Of a DNA stretch of 40,689 nucleotides, positions 7,921-16,932 are shown one piece after another. The position numbers were made by a program, and so were the translations under genes. Positions within the stretch are counted from its first letter, which is position 1, and each line of letters opens with the position of its first letter. Source of the DNA: UMGS1002 sp050946195 (GTDB taxonomy: Bacteria > Bacillota > Clostridia > Oscillospirales > CAG-272); contig JBMNUI010000012.1 of NCBI GenBank assembly GCA_050946195.1, positions 1 to 40,689 on the forward strand, in the 5' to 3' direction. The notes under the pieces are model-generated. The model ran no database searches. It was not told where the DNA came from and saw only the letters and a program-made list of their open reading frames with translations.

Positions 7921-8454
7921 TCACATTTCAGGGAACTTTTTCTTGTAATCCTCTATTGCCTGCGCTATTATCGCCCTGGCATCTTTTCTGCCGAGCAGTG
8001 AGTTGACCGCGGTTGTTTTGCCCTCAAGCTGCTTGTATACGCTGAAAAAGTGCATTATTTCGTCAAAAACATGCGCTGGCAGCCCGTTAAGCGAGCTGAC
8101 CCCCCTGTATGTCGGGTCCGAGAAGGGGACGGCTATTATTTTGTCGTCAAGTTCGCCGGCGTCGGTCATGCGCATCACGCCTATAGGATAGCAGCGGACC
8201 AGCGTCATCGGATAAACCGGGGTCGACATGATAATCAAAACGTCAAGCGGGTCTCCGTCCTCGGCATATGTGCGCGGAATAAAGCCGTAGTTCTGGGGAT
8301 AGTGGGTCGAGGTGTAGAGCACGCGGTCGAGTTTAATTAGCCCGGTATCCTTATCAAGTTCGTACTTGCATTTGCTGCCCATCGGGATTTCAACCAGAGC
8401 CGTGAAGTCATCAGGGGTAATCAGCGCCGGGTCGATATTGTGCCAGATATTCAT
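7921..8454 (-). CDS. ppa: Inorganic pyrophosphatase, family I
   Basis: This soluble enzyme splits pyrophosphate to two phosphates and so pulls biosynthetic reactions forward. The 177-residue length is typical of bacterial family I enzymes. The signature with metal-binding aspartates is visible as EDGDPLDVL (about 65-73), with further motif residues in DDKIIAVP. ATG 8454 has AAAGGGGAT about 6 bases upstream. It is the last gene of the minus-strand cluster, 17 bases after the obg stop, so probably co-transcribed. No strong terminator is visible before the tRNA promoter region. Confidence 0.95.
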   Translation of the reverse strand: MNIWHNIDPALITPDDFTALVEIPMGSKCKYELDKDTGLIKLDRVLYTSTHYPQNYGFIPRTYAEDGDPLDVLIIMSTPVYPMTLVRCYPIGVMRMTDAGELDDKIIAVPFSDPTYRGVSSLNGLPAHVFDEIMHFFSVYKQLEGKTTAVNSLLGRKDARAIIAQAIEDYKKKFPEM

Positions 8455-8471
8455 CTGTATCCCCTTTCTTG

Positions 8472-9746
8472 CTACTTTACATAGTCAAATTCGTAACCGT
8501 AAATCGAGACCGTGTCGCCGTCCCGGCAGCCGGCCTCCTCAAGCATCTCAAAAACCCCGCTCTTTTTCAGCACGCGCTGGAAGTAATTCAGCGACTCCCA
8601 GTCCGAAAGGTTCACCTGCCCCAGGAGGTTGACAAGCCACTCGCCCTCGACGATGAACTTTTTATTCTCGCGCCGCACCACTGTTTCCTTGGTTTTTCGC
8701 CCGACAAAATCCGCCGGCTCAATTTCGCTCTCGTATATTTTGGGCGGGGGCAGTTCCCTGAGTTTCTCGGCGGTCATTCTCACAAGTTTGTCTATATTCT
8801 CGCCGGTGGCGGCCGAAATATAAATCAGCCCCACGCCAAGCTCCGCGACATAGGCTTCAAACCTGCCAAGATCAGTCCTCTCGCGGTCAATTAGGTCAAC
8901 CTTGTTTGCGACGATTATCTGCGGGCGGGTGGCCAGCTCTGCCGAGTACCCGGCCAACTCGCGGTTGATTGTCTTGATGTCCTCGACCGGGTCCCTCCCC
9001 TCGTAGCCCGATATATCGACCACATGGAGGAGCAGGCGACAGCGCTCAATGTGGCGCAAAAACTCATGCCCCAGCCCGGCACCATCGGCGGCGCCCTCAA
9101 TCAGACCGGGGATGTCGGCGGCGACAAACCCGCTGCCCTCGCCGGTGCTCACCACGCCGAGATTCGGGGTAAGGGTGGTAAAGTGATAATCGGCGATTTT
9201 GGGCCGCGCCGCGCTGATTCTCGCAAGAATAGAGGACTTCCCGACGCTCGGATAGCCTACAAGCCCTACGTCGGCAAGCATTTTCAGTTCAAGCGTGACT
9301 TCGCGTTCCTCGCCCTTTGTGCCCGACTTGGCAAAATTCGGGACCTGACGGGTCGGAGTGGCAAAGCGCCGGTTGCCCCAGCCGCCCCGCCCGCCCCGGC
9401 AGAGCACAAAGGACTTGTCGTCCGACATATCCTTTATAATTTTCCCGGTCGCCTTATCTATTATCAGCGTGCCGTAAGGCACCTTGATTATGAGGTCCTC
9501 GCCGTTTTTGCCGTGGCACTTCGACCCCCGGCCACACTCGCCGTTCTGAGCGATAAATTTTTTCTTATATCTGAAGGCAAGCAGGGTATTTATGCTCCGG
9601 TCGGCGACAAAGACAATATTGCCTCCCCGCCCGCCGTCGCCGCCATCCGGCCCGCCGTAGGGCACATACTTCTCCCGACGAAAGGACACCGCCCCGGCCC
9701 CTCCGTCGCCGGCCTTCACGTAGATATCCACTTTATCAATAAACAT
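8472..9746 (-). CDS. obg: GTPase Obg (CgtA)
   Basis: A 424-residue GTPase linked in other bacteria to 50S ribosome assembly and stress control. The N-terminal glycine-rich Obg fold (about 1-158) includes GGPDGGDGGRGGN. The G domain follows with P-loop GYPSVGKSS (about 165), DIPGLIEGA and NKVD. The C-terminal OCT domain (about 350-424) ends GYEFDYVK, so this is the long form usual in Firmicutes. The ATG has only a weak ribosome binding site (GGAATGG). It lies 25 bases after the inositol monophosphatase gene and 17 before ppa. Confidence 0.97.
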   Translation of the reverse strand: MFIDKVDIYVKAGDGGAGAVSFRREKYVPYGGPDGGDGGRGGNIVFVADRSINTLLAFRYKKKFIAQNGECGRGSKCHGKNGEDLIIKVPYGTLIIDKATGKIIKDMSDDKSFVLCRGGRGGWGNRRFATPTRQVPNFAKSGTKGEEREVTLELKMLADVGLVGYPSVGKSSILARISAARPKIADYHFTTLTPNLGVVSTGEGSGFVAADIPGLIEGAADGAGLGHEFLRHIERCRLLLHVVDISGYEGRDPVEDIKTINRELAGYSAELATRPQIIVANKVDLIDRERTDLGRFEAYVAELGVGLIYISAATGENIDKLVRMTAEKLRELPPPKIYESEIEPADFVGRKTKETVVRRENKKFIVEGEWLVNLLGQVNLSDWESLNYFQRVLKKSGVFEMLEEAGCRDGDTVSIYGYEFDYVK

Positions 9747-9771
9747 ATCAAACCATTCCGCTTTTTATTTA

Positions 9772-10542
9772 TCAGGCAAATTCGGCTGCAAACTCACGCA
9801 GCTCGTCCCATATGCCGGGTACCCCGGCAATAACGCACTCGACCCTCTCATACCCCAGCGGCCTGCCCGAAAAATCCGAAATACACCCGCCGGCCTCTTT
9901 TATGATAATCCCTGCGGCGGCATGGTCCCAGGGTTTTAGGTTCCTTGACATGAATACATCGGCGCGCCCGGCGGCGACATATGCCAGTCCCAGCGCCGCA
10001 GAACCCAGCACCCTTATGTCCTGACAGCGCAAAAAGAGCCGCCGGCAGATTTCAAACGACAATTCCGAGCTCTCCTTGTAATAAGGCGAGGTTTCTGTGT
10101 TGGCAAGACACTCGGACAAGCTACGGCGTTCGGCACAGTGTATCGGCATGCCGTTGAGGTATGCGCCCCCGCGCCGTGCGGTGAACATCTCGTCGGAAAA
10201 GGGGTTGTAAGCCGCCCCGAAGACCCCCTCGCCGTCGACAATCAACGCAAGAGACACCGCGCTCTTTCCATAGCCGTGAATCAGGTTGGTGGTGCCGTCA
10301 ATCGGGTCGAGAATCCAGACCGCGCGGTGGCCGTTGCTGCTCTGCTGGTTTTCCTCCGAAACAAGCGCCGCCCCGGGATATATCCGGGCAAGGGTCTCCC
10401 GCAGGTATTCCTGCACGGCATAGTCTGTCCCGGTCACATAGTCGGCCGGATTCTTGACAGTCACCCTTGCGCTGAGCGTCGGGTCAAGGACAATGTTTCT
10501 CACCCCGCGCAGTATCTCAACCACCCTGTCAAAGTCTGTCAT
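9772..10542 (-). CDS. suhB: Inositol monophosphatase family protein (SuhB-like)
   Basis: A 256-residue Mg2+-dependent phosphatase. The family motifs are clear: the metal-binding EEN near residue 69, the signature DPIDGTTN (about 88-95) and WDHAAAG (about 205). Relatives hydrolyse inositol-1-phosphate or related sugar phosphates, or act on 3'-phosphoadenosine phosphates; the exact substrate cannot be read from sequence. The start overlaps the der stop as ATGA (10539-10542), a sign of translational coupling. Confidence 0.9.
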   Translation of the reverse strand: MTDFDRVVEILRGVRNIVLDPTLSARVTVKNPADYVTGTDYAVQEYLRETLARIYPGAALVSEENQQSSNGHRAVWILDPIDGTTNLIHGYGKSAVSLALIVDGEGVFGAAYNPFSDEMFTARRGGAYLNGMPIHCAERRSLSECLANTETSPYYKESSELSFEICRRLFLRCQDIRVLGSAALGLAYVAAGRADVFMSRNLKPWDHAAAGIIIKEAGGCISDFSGRPLGYERVECVIAGVPGIWDELREFAAEFA

Positions 10543-11867
10543 GGCCTCTCGTCTCCCTTCTCCCGGATTATAAGCTTTATCGGAGTACCCGAAAAGCCGA
10601 AAGCCTCGCGCAGACAGTTTTCTACATAGCGCCTGTAGGAATAGTGGAATAACTCGGCGCTGTTGCAGAAGATGACGAAGGTCGGCGGCTTTACCCCGGT
10701 CTGGGTCATGTAGTAGATTTTCAGGCGCCTGCCCTTGTCTGAGGGCGGCTGGTTGCGCATTATCGCGTCGCCCAGTACTTCGTTGAGAGTTCCGGTCGGC
10801 ACGCGCAGGCAGGCCTGACTAAAAACAAAGACAATCTGCTCGAAGATTCTGTTGACCCGCAGACCTGTTTTGGCCGACACAAAGATTACCGGCGCATAGG
10901 GCATAAATGAGAGCGCGGCCTGCACCCGCTCGGTAAACTTTTTTGCGGTGTTGTTATCTTTTTCAATTATGTCCCATTTGTTGACCACCACAAGCGACGC
11001 CTTGCCGGCCTCGTGGGCGATTCCGGCGATTTTTTCGTCCTGCTCGGTAATCCCCTCTGTGGCGTCGATCATGATAAGGCAGACGTCGGCGCGCTCTACC
11101 GCCGTCCTTGCCCGCAGCACGCTGTATTTTTCGATGACGTCCTTCACCCTTGCCGAACGGCGGATACCTGCGGTATCGATAAGCGAAAATTTACCGTACT
11201 TGTTTTCAAAGTCGGTGTCAATCGCATCGCGTGTTGTGCCGGCAATATCAGATACAATAGAGCGCTCCTCGCGGGTCATTTTGTTGACAAGCGAGGATTT
11301 GCCGGTGTTCGGCTTGCCGATGACCGCTACTTTTATGCGGTCGCTGTCCTCTTCTTCATCGGTGTGCTCGGGCAACACCGAGAGCAGCTTGTCGAGCAGG
11401 TCCCCGCTGCCGATACCGTGGACCGAAGATATAGGGATGGGCTCGTGCTCAAATCCGAGCTCGTAGAACTCGTAAAATTCAGGGGGCAGCGTGCCGGTAC
11501 TGTCGCACTTGTTGACGCAGGGTATTACCGGCTTGCCGCTCTTTTTGAGCATTAGCGCAATCTCGCGGTCGTCTGCCACAAGGCCGGTCCGCACATCACA
11601 AAGGAATATTATGGCATCCGCGGTGTTTATGGCAATCTCGGCCTGCATACGCATCTGGCGCAGCAGGATGTCCTTTGTGTCGGGCTCGATTCCGCCGGTG
11701 TCGACCAGCACCAGCCGGCGCCCGCACCATTCGGTCTCGCCGTAAATGCGGTCGCGGGTAACACCCGGCGTGTCATCGACAATCGCCCGGCGCTGTCCTA
11801 TAAGTTTATTGAAAAGCGTGCTTTTCCCGACATTCGGGCGCCCCACAATCGCAACAATAGGTGCCAT
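10539..11867 (-). CDS. der: Ribosome biogenesis GTPase Der (EngA)
   Basis: A double GTPase that assists 50S subunit maturation. Two complete G domains are present: GRPNVGKST near the N-terminus with DTPGVTRDR and NKCD, and GKPNTGKSS (about residue 180) with DIAGTTRDA and NKWD. A KH-like C-terminal domain ends the protein. ATG 11867 (442 residues) is preferred to an open extension to 11897 because AGGAGA lies 5 bases upstream and the P-loop then falls at residue 8, as in the family. A small hairpin (GGCCG-TCT-CGGCC, 11881-11893) lies just upstream of the ribosome binding site. Confidence 0.97.
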   Translation of the reverse strand: MAPIVAIVGRPNVGKSTLFNKLIGQRRAIVDDTPGVTRDRIYGETEWCGRRLVLVDTGGIEPDTKDILLRQMRMQAEIAINTADAIIFLCDVRTGLVADDREIALMLKKSGKPVIPCVNKCDSTGTLPPEFYEFYELGFEHEPIPISSVHGIGSGDLLDKLLSVLPEHTDEEEDSDRIKVAVIGKPNTGKSSLVNKMTREERSIVSDIAGTTRDAIDTDFENKYGKFSLIDTAGIRRSARVKDVIEKYSVLRARTAVERADVCLIMIDATEGITEQDEKIAGIAHEAGKASLVVVNKWDIIEKDNNTAKKFTERVQAALSFMPYAPVIFVSAKTGLRVNRIFEQIVFVFSQACLRVPTGTLNEVLGDAIMRNQPPSDKGRRLKIYYMTQTGVKPPTFVIFCNSAELFHYSYRRYVENCLREAFGFSGTPIKLIIREKGDERP

Positions 11868-11915
11868 ATCTCTCCTGTCCGGCCGTCTCGGCCGCAAATT
11901 TCGTCCTTAATTGTT

Positions 11916-13217
11916 TTATCTGCCCAGCATGGCGTGCAGCAGTTCGGAGCCGTCGTTTGCAACCGCCCTTATCGGCACGCCGAGTATTCCGGACAGTTCG
12001 TCAAGTGTCATATCGTCAAGAAAAATATTGTCTACCTGCCGAAGTGCCACGGCAGGTATGAGCAGCTCGTCCCCGAGGTCGCGGCCCCTCAGCTGCTCTG
12101 CAAAATCCCCCCCGGTGATAAGCCCGGCGACAGTGACATCTGTGCCGAAGAAGCTGTTTTTTATCGGGTAAATCAAAAGCTCAAGCCCCGCGACCTCCCC
12201 GCACAGCCGGCCGGCAAGCTCAGATATCAGCCCGCAGGCCGCCTCAGAGGTACCGACCGATACCCTGCGGGACAGCCTTTCTGGCAGGTCGGTATTCTCA
12301 AGTTCAAGTAAAAACTCATCACTCAGCGATGCGACCAGCCCCACGCCGTTTTCAATCTGGGGGAAGTCCTCGTAATAATCATACCCCGGCAGAGGCAGCC
12401 CGGCTTTGATATAGAACTCGTCGGCAAGATAGAAGATGCGCGTGCCGTATTTTTTCAGGCACTCCTCCCCGAAGGTATCCACCTGCCTTATTATGGCCCT
12501 GCACTCCTCTCCGGTATACGGCGACAGCGGATAGAGCCCCTCGCGGTAGCGGGTCAGCCCCGCAGGCACTACCGACACGCTTCTGAGCGCCGGACGATAG
12601 GAAATCAGGTCGCGCAGGGTGCGGTCAAGCTCGGCGCCGTCGTTGATTCCCCGGCAGAGCACTACCTGCGCGTCAATGTCTATCCCGGCGTCGGCCACGC
12701 GGCGCAGGTAGGATAACACCCTGCCGGCCCGGCGGTTGTTCATCATCATCACCCGAAGCTCGGGGTTGGTGGTGTGCACCGAGACCCGCAGCGGCGAGAG
12801 CCTCATTTTGATTATCCTGTCGATGTCGCGGTCATAAAGATTTGTCAGCGTTATATAATTGCCGTGCAGAAAGGAAAGCCGCGAGTCGTCGTCCTTAAAA
12901 TACAGCGATTCCCGCATGCCGCACGGCAGCTGGTCGATAAAGCAGAAAATGCACTTGTTGGCGCAGGAGCGCTTTTTGTCCATCAGCGGGGTCTCAAAGC
13001 CAAGGCCGATGTCGTCATACTCGCCCTTGTCTATCACTATCCTGTAGCGTTCCCCGTCGCGCTGACATTCAAGCTCCACCCGACTGTCGGTCAGGTAAAA
13101 CCCGTAGTCGAGCAGGTCGTGAATTTTGTGCCGGTTGACTGAAACCAAAAAATCTCCTGCTCTGATTCCGGCGGCCGCAGCCGGCGAGCCGGGGGTTATT
13201 TCGGTAATTCTGACCAC
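11916..13217 (-). CDS. DUF512 / PDZ radical-SAM-like protein
   Basis: A 433-residue protein of the conserved family that pairs an N-terminal PDZ domain (about 1-60, with GSPAAAAGIRAGD) with an Fe-S centre and a DUF512 domain. The motif CANKCIFCFIDQLP (about 85-98) supplies three clustered cysteines as in radical SAM enzymes (CxxxCxxC). The family sits next to der in many Clostridia, as here (48 bases upstream of it). Its reaction is not known. The start is GTG 13217, supported by GAGGTGA upstream and by the PDZ fold beginning at once. Confidence 0.9.
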   Translation of the reverse strand: MVRITEITPGSPAAAAGIRAGDFLVSVNRHKIHDLLDYGFYLTDSRVELECQRDGERYRIVIDKGEYDDIGLGFETPLMDKKRSCANKCIFCFIDQLPCGMRESLYFKDDDSRLSFLHGNYITLTNLYDRDIDRIIKMRLSPLRVSVHTTNPELRVMMMNNRRAGRVLSYLRRVADAGIDIDAQVVLCRGINDGAELDRTLRDLISYRPALRSVSVVPAGLTRYREGLYPLSPYTGEECRAIIRQVDTFGEECLKKYGTRIFYLADEFYIKAGLPLPGYDYYEDFPQIENGVGLVASLSDEFLLELENTDLPERLSRRVSVGTSEAACGLISELAGRLCGEVAGLELLIYPIKNSFFGTDVTVAGLITGGDFAEQLRGRDLGDELLIPAVALRQVDNIFLDDMTLDELSGILGVPIRAVANDGSELLHAMLGR

Positions 13218-13284
13218 TTAATTCACCTCGGGGGAGTTTTGAGTGATTTATTATTATATCACAAAATTATCGGAATGTCAAAAA

Positions 13285-14190
13285 CTACTCTCCCTTAAGA
13301 TATCTCTCATAGTAATACAGGTACTGCTGGGCAACCCCGGCATAGGGGCCGAGGCAGGCGTCGCGGCAGCCGCCAAAATATTTCTCAATCACCCGCCCTA
13401 TCCAGACGTCGACCGGAAAGGCGTCATACCTGCCGAAGGCAAACAGAAGTATACAGGCCGCAACCTTGTCCCCGACCCCCTTTACGGCCTTGAGCCGCGC
13501 GGCACAGGTCGCGGTGTCTTTTGTCGATTCGATATCGTTAAAATCAAGCCCGCCGCCGAGCACCCGGGCGGCGGCGTCTGCCAGGTATTCGGCGCGAAAG
13601 CCGACCTTAAGCTCGCGCAAAACCTCCGTCCCCGCGGCAGCGATAGCCTGCGGCGTCGGAAAGGCGTACTGTTCGGTATTCCCGCCGTGCTCCTCCATGC
13701 CGCGGCAGTCAACCCTCTCGCCGAGTCTTTTGCTCAGCGATGAAATGATTCTCTTGATTCTTGCAATATTGTTGTTCTGCGAAATGATAAACGAGCAGAG
13801 GGTCTCCCAGGGGTCCTGCCGAAGTATCCGGATTCCCCGGCCTGCCGAGACCGCCCGGGCGAGCGCGGGGTTGTCAGAGCGTGAGAGGATGTCCCGACAG
13901 ATTGCTTTGTAATCTTTGTCAAGCCCGAGATACCGGCGCCAGAGACGCAGGAATTCATCCGGGTTTGTGTTGTATATGTAGAGAGTATCCCTGTCTGAGG
14001 CGAGCGATATCAGCTTCCCGTGGGCGACCCCGGCAAACTCGACCTCGTGGGGCGTGCCCCCGACCGGCTCAAAGCGGAAGCACTGGCCGCAGTCAAAGGT
14101 TTTTTTGATGTCAAAGTCAGAGACCCTGCTGATTTTTATATATTCAACCCGGTTGCCCGGTCCTTTCGGGTGGTATTCTATATTGTTCAT
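13285..14190 (-). CDS. 8-oxoguanine DNA glycosylase (OGG family)
   Basis: A base-excision repair enzyme that removes oxidised guanine and nicks the strand. The N-terminal OGG_N domain includes TFDCGQCFRF (about 31-40). The HhH-GPD domain follows with SQNNNIARIKR (about 137-147), the hairpin KGVGDKVA with catalytic lysine at about 242, and FPVDVW with catalytic aspartate at about 261. Length 301 is normal. It is 67 bases upstream of the DUF512 gene in the same direction and diverges from the DUF6062 gene. Its ribosome binding site is weak (CAGG). Confidence 0.93.
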   Translation of the reverse strand: MNNIEYHPKGPGNRVEYIKISRVSDFDIKKTFDCGQCFRFEPVGGTPHEVEFAGVAHGKLISLASDRDTLYIYNTNPDEFLRLWRRYLGLDKDYKAICRDILSRSDNPALARAVSAGRGIRILRQDPWETLCSFIISQNNNIARIKRIISSLSKRLGERVDCRGMEEHGGNTEQYAFPTPQAIAAAGTEVLRELKVGFRAEYLADAAARVLGGGLDFNDIESTKDTATCAARLKAVKGVGDKVAACILLFAFGRYDAFPVDVWIGRVIEKYFGGCRDACLGPYAGVAQQYLYYYERYLKGE

Positions 14191-14210
14191 TTTAAAACCT
14201 GTTTTTCTGC

Positions 14211-14238
14211 TTGAATATGCGCCTTATTATGGTATAAT
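14211..14238 (+). promoter_or_regulatory. Promoter for DUF6062-carboxypeptidase pair
   Basis: TTGAAT (14211-14216), 16-base spacer and TATAAT (14233-14238) lie in the divergent intergenic region, about 75 bases before the DUF6062 start. Confidence 0.6.
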
Positions 14239-14315
14239 AAAAGCATCGCCGCGCCGTTGGCGCGAGTATATTATACAATAATGGCGCTTAATTTACAATA
14301 GCCGAAAGGACAGGC

Positions 14316-15077
14316 ATGGAACAGATATATACAATCCCGGTAAACGAAGCCTTCGATGCCTCGGCAGCCGACCCCGCGCTCGGCTGCCCGCTCTGCGCGC
14401 TCTACAGCAGGCTTGAGGACCATGAGCTTGAGCTGATACTCGGCGCGTCTATGATGGAGCCCGACGTGCGCATCAAAACCAATAAAGAGGGGTTCTGCCG
14501 GACGCATTACGATATGATGCTCGCGCGCAAAAACCGGCTCGGCATGGCGCTCACCCTTCAGAGCCACCTTAACGAACTGCGCGGTGAGACTTCGGTCGGA
14601 GCTGCCTTCGGCGACCCGGCAGCTAAGGCCGTGCAGCGCATTGCCTCGCTTGTCGGCGGATGTTATGTCTGCCGTAAGGTTGAATATCATTTCGGCCGCA
14701 TGGTCGAGACGGTGGTCTTTCTCTGGGACTCGGACGAGAATTTCCCGGGAAAACTCGCCGCCCAACCCTATTTCTGCCTGCCGCACTACCGGCTGCTACT
14801 GATGGAGGGCCGGCGACGGCTCTCAAAGAAAAAATACCCGTACTTTGTGCGAGCCTGCGCCGGTGTGGTCGAGCCCTATTTTGACAAGCTCCGAAATGAT
14901 ATAGACTGGTTCTGCAAGAAATTCGATTACCGCTATGACGGCGAGCCTTGGTATGACTCAAAAGACGCGGTCGAACGGGTGGTAAAGTTTTTGCGCTCCG
15001 ATTTGCATGCCCAGCCCGAGAGGAGCAAAAAGCCGCAGAAAGGCGCACGGAGGAGCGAGACAAATGAATCAGAATGA
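14316..15077 (+). CDS. DUF6062 family protein
   Basis: A 253-residue cytoplasmic protein matching the clostridial DUF6062 type. It has four paired cysteine/histidine motifs, CPLC (about 25), CRTH (about 62), CYVC (about 117) and CLPH (about 155), suggesting one or two bound metals, probably zinc. The C-terminal tail is basic. No enzyme motif was recognised. ATG 14316 follows AAAGGA. The gene overlaps the downstream carboxypeptidase by 14 bases, so the two are probably made together. Confidence 0.8.
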   Translation: MEQIYTIPVNEAFDASAADPALGCPLCALYSRLEDHELELILGASMMEPDVRIKTNKEGFCRTHYDMMLARKNRLGMALTLQSHLNELRGETSVGAAFGDPAAKAVQRIASLVGGCYVCRKVEYHFGRMVETVVFLWDSDENFPGKLAAQPYFCLPHYRLLLMEGRRRLSKKKYPYFVRACAGVVEPYFDKLRNDIDWFCKKFDYRYDGEPWYDSKDAVERVVKFLRSDLHAQPERSKKPQKGARRSETNESE

Positions 15078-16407
15078 AAAACGCCCCGGGCGGATATACC
15101 CCGGCGCACGCTGTGGCAGAGGCGACGTAGCAAACCAGCGCCGGAAGAGTGCCTCGGGAAGACCGAGGCACCCCAAAATTCACCCCATTGAGGCGGCGCG
15201 GCGCAAGAAGGAAAGAAAGCTTATTGCCACCGCCGCCGCTGTTTTTATCCTTTTTCTCTCGATAATTATCGCCCTTGTCGCCCGCGCCTGCACCCCCAAG
15301 GAGAACACAGGTGATTTTATTGTAATAATGGAATCAAAGCGTACTATTCCATATACCGATATAGTCAGAGGCGGCGTGGTCTACCTCAATGCCACAGAGC
15401 TTGCGTATTTCTGCCGCATGACTCTCTCCGGCAGCTATGACAAGCTCAAGCTCACCTCAAACTCTGGCGACTCGGCTGTTTTTGTCCCGGGCAAAAGCAC
15501 CGCAAAGGTCAACGGCGCCGATATCGCTATGCCGGCGCCGGCTATTCTTGACGGCAATGAGCTCTGGCTGCCCTGCGATTTTATCATTTCAACCTTCAGG
15601 GGCGTTAATGTCACAATTGACCGCGAAAAAAACAAGATTACAGTCACACGGGAAGAAGCCGAGGGCTCAAAGCCCGAAAAACCGGTATACGTCGATGTTA
15701 CCTTCAGCGTCGAGAAGTCCAACCTGCATGACAGAATACTTGAGATGATAGGCTCATATGAGTTTTTGACAGATGTCAGCGCTGTGCTCGCATACCTCAA
15801 CCCGGCAGACAGCAAATATCTTATGCTGGTAAACCAGACAAACCCGCTCGGACAGGACTATGTCCCCTCCCCGCTCGAGACGCTCGACACCAACATCACG
15901 CTCTACGGCAACGAAATCCGGCTTGAAAAGTATGCACGGCGTGCCCTTGAGGCAATGTTTGCCGAGCTGCGCGCCGCCGGATTTGACAACGTATATGTTT
16001 CAAGCGGCTACCGCTCGTACAACACTCAGGAAACGCTGTTCAGATACTATGTGCAAGAGGAAATGGATAAAGGCTCTTTGACTAAAGCAGAAGCTGAAGA
16101 GCGGGTAAAAAAATACTCGGCCCCACCGGGCTACAGCGAACACCAGAGCGGGCTTTGCGTAGATTTGATTGTTGAGGGCATGAAGGAGCTTGACAACAGC
16201 TTTGCAAGCTACCCGGTATACAAGTGGCTGGTTGAGAATTCATACAAATTCGGCTTTGTTCTCCGCTACCCCGAGGGTAAGACCGATATCACCGGGTATG
16301 TATATGAACCCTGGCATTACCGCTTTGTCGGCCAGTACTATGCCGCGGCCATGCATGAGACCGGCACCTGTCTTGAAGAATATTTAGAGACGACCAAAAA
16401 CCACTGA
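15064..16407 (+). CDS. D-alanyl-D-alanine carboxypeptidase, VanY family
   Basis: A 447-residue membrane-anchored peptidoglycan-trimming enzyme. A basic cytoplasmic N-terminus is followed by one membrane helix (about 57-78) and a copper-amine-oxidase-like stalk domain (about 85-205). The C-terminal VanY/LAS metallopeptidase domain shows SGYRSYNTQ, the zinc motif SEHQSGLCVDL, and EPWHYRFVG with the general base and last histidine. The start is ATG 15064, inside the preceding gene, chosen for GGAGGAG 8 bases upstream; the frame is open back to 15007. It cleaves the terminal D-Ala from stem peptides outside the membrane. Confidence 0.92.
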   Translation: MNQNEKRPGRIYPGARCGRGDVANQRRKSASGRPRHPKIHPIEAARRKKERKLIATAAAVFILFLSIIIALVARACTPKENTGDFIVIMESKRTIPYTDIVRGGVVYLNATELAYFCRMTLSGSYDKLKLTSNSGDSAVFVPGKSTAKVNGADIAMPAPAILDGNELWLPCDFIISTFRGVNVTIDREKNKITVTREEAEGSKPEKPVYVDVTFSVEKSNLHDRILEMIGSYEFLTDVSAVLAYLNPADSKYLMLVNQTNPLGQDYVPSPLETLDTNITLYGNEIRLEKYARRALEAMFAELRAAGFDNVYVSSGYRSYNTQETLFRYYVQEEMDKGSLTKAEAEERVKKYSAPPGYSEHQSGLCVDLIVEGMKELDNSFASYPVYKWLVENSYKFGFVLRYPEGKTDITGYVYEPWHYRFVGQYYAAAMHETGTCLEEYLETTKNH

Positions 16408-16458
16408 TACCCGTGCCTTTGCGTAAGTATGAAATTCATCGAAGAAAGAAGGATACCA

Positions 16459-16766
16459 ATGCAGGATTTGAAGGTAGACAGGCTGCTTGACCTTAACCGC
16501 ACAATTGCGGCGCCGGTTTTTGAGGGCTGCACCTTCCCGTGGGAGGTGCTTCCTAAAATCAAGGAATTTGTCGTCTCGCTGGGCGTGACCCTAAACCCCG
16601 ACGAATACGACAACCCCATGCCGAATGTCTGGATTGCCAAGACCGCAAGAGTCGCCCCACCGCCTCGATTACCGGCCCGCTGATTGTCTGTCAGGGCGCG
16701 GTCCGCGGCATTGTGCCGCCTGACAGCATAATGAAAAGCCGCGGCAATATTGTCAGAAAAACTTAG
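16459..16766 (+). pseudogene. Decayed left-handed beta-helix acyltransferase-like gene
   Basis: ATG 16459 (AGAAGGA upstream) starts a readable N-terminus (TIAAPVFEGCTFPWEVLPKI) and reaches PNVWIAKTARVAP, the entry to a hexapeptide-repeat beta-helix as in sugar nucleotidyltransferase/UDP-GlcNAc acyltransferase-like proteins. The frame then breaks at about 16655. Restoring one base gives APTASITGPLIVCQGA and then, without the expected repeats, VRGIVPPDSIMKSRGNIV and a stop at 16764. So there is both a frameshift and a loss of nearly all the helix coils. It is probably not functional. Confidence 0.75.
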
Positions 16767-16822
16767 CTTTGTCGCTTAAATACGGAGGTTGGTTTAAACC
16801 TACAATCGAATAAAAAGGTTTT

Positions 16823-16894
16823 GTGGAAGTTTTCGGAGATTCACAGAACCTTTTCCCAAAGGTCCTTATGCGGGGGTCGGGGGCGGAGCCTGCG
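16823..16894 (-). repeat. Composite hairpin repeat, copy 2
   Basis: Read on the minus strand: a GC part (GGCTCCGCC), CCCCCGC, then a second hairpin AAGGACCTTTgggaAAAGGTTCT and the tail GAATCTCCGAAAACTTCC. It lies just beyond the atpD terminator in the sense orientation of atpD. Its GC hairpin is degenerate compared with the other copies. Confidence 0.7.
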
Positions 16895-16900
16895 TAATAC

Positions 16901-16932
16901 AAAAATACAACCCTGATTTGGGGTTGTATTTT
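16901..16932 (-). terminator. Terminator of the V-ATPase operon
   Basis: AATACAACCC and GGGTTGTATT form a 10-bp stem directly after the atpD stop, with T-rich sequence on both sides. It could stop transcription in either direction. Confidence 0.8.

Noticed and set aside
9024..9833. 269-codon plus-strand frame opposite obg
   Set aside because: It lies wholly opposite the well-supported obg gene, has no ribosome binding site and shows no family features. It arises from the GC-rich third positions of obg.
14271..14786. 171-codon minus-strand frame opposite the DUF6062 gene
   Set aside because: It runs antisense to a gene with clear Cys motifs, promoter and ribosome binding site; long antisense frames are common in this GC-rich DNA.
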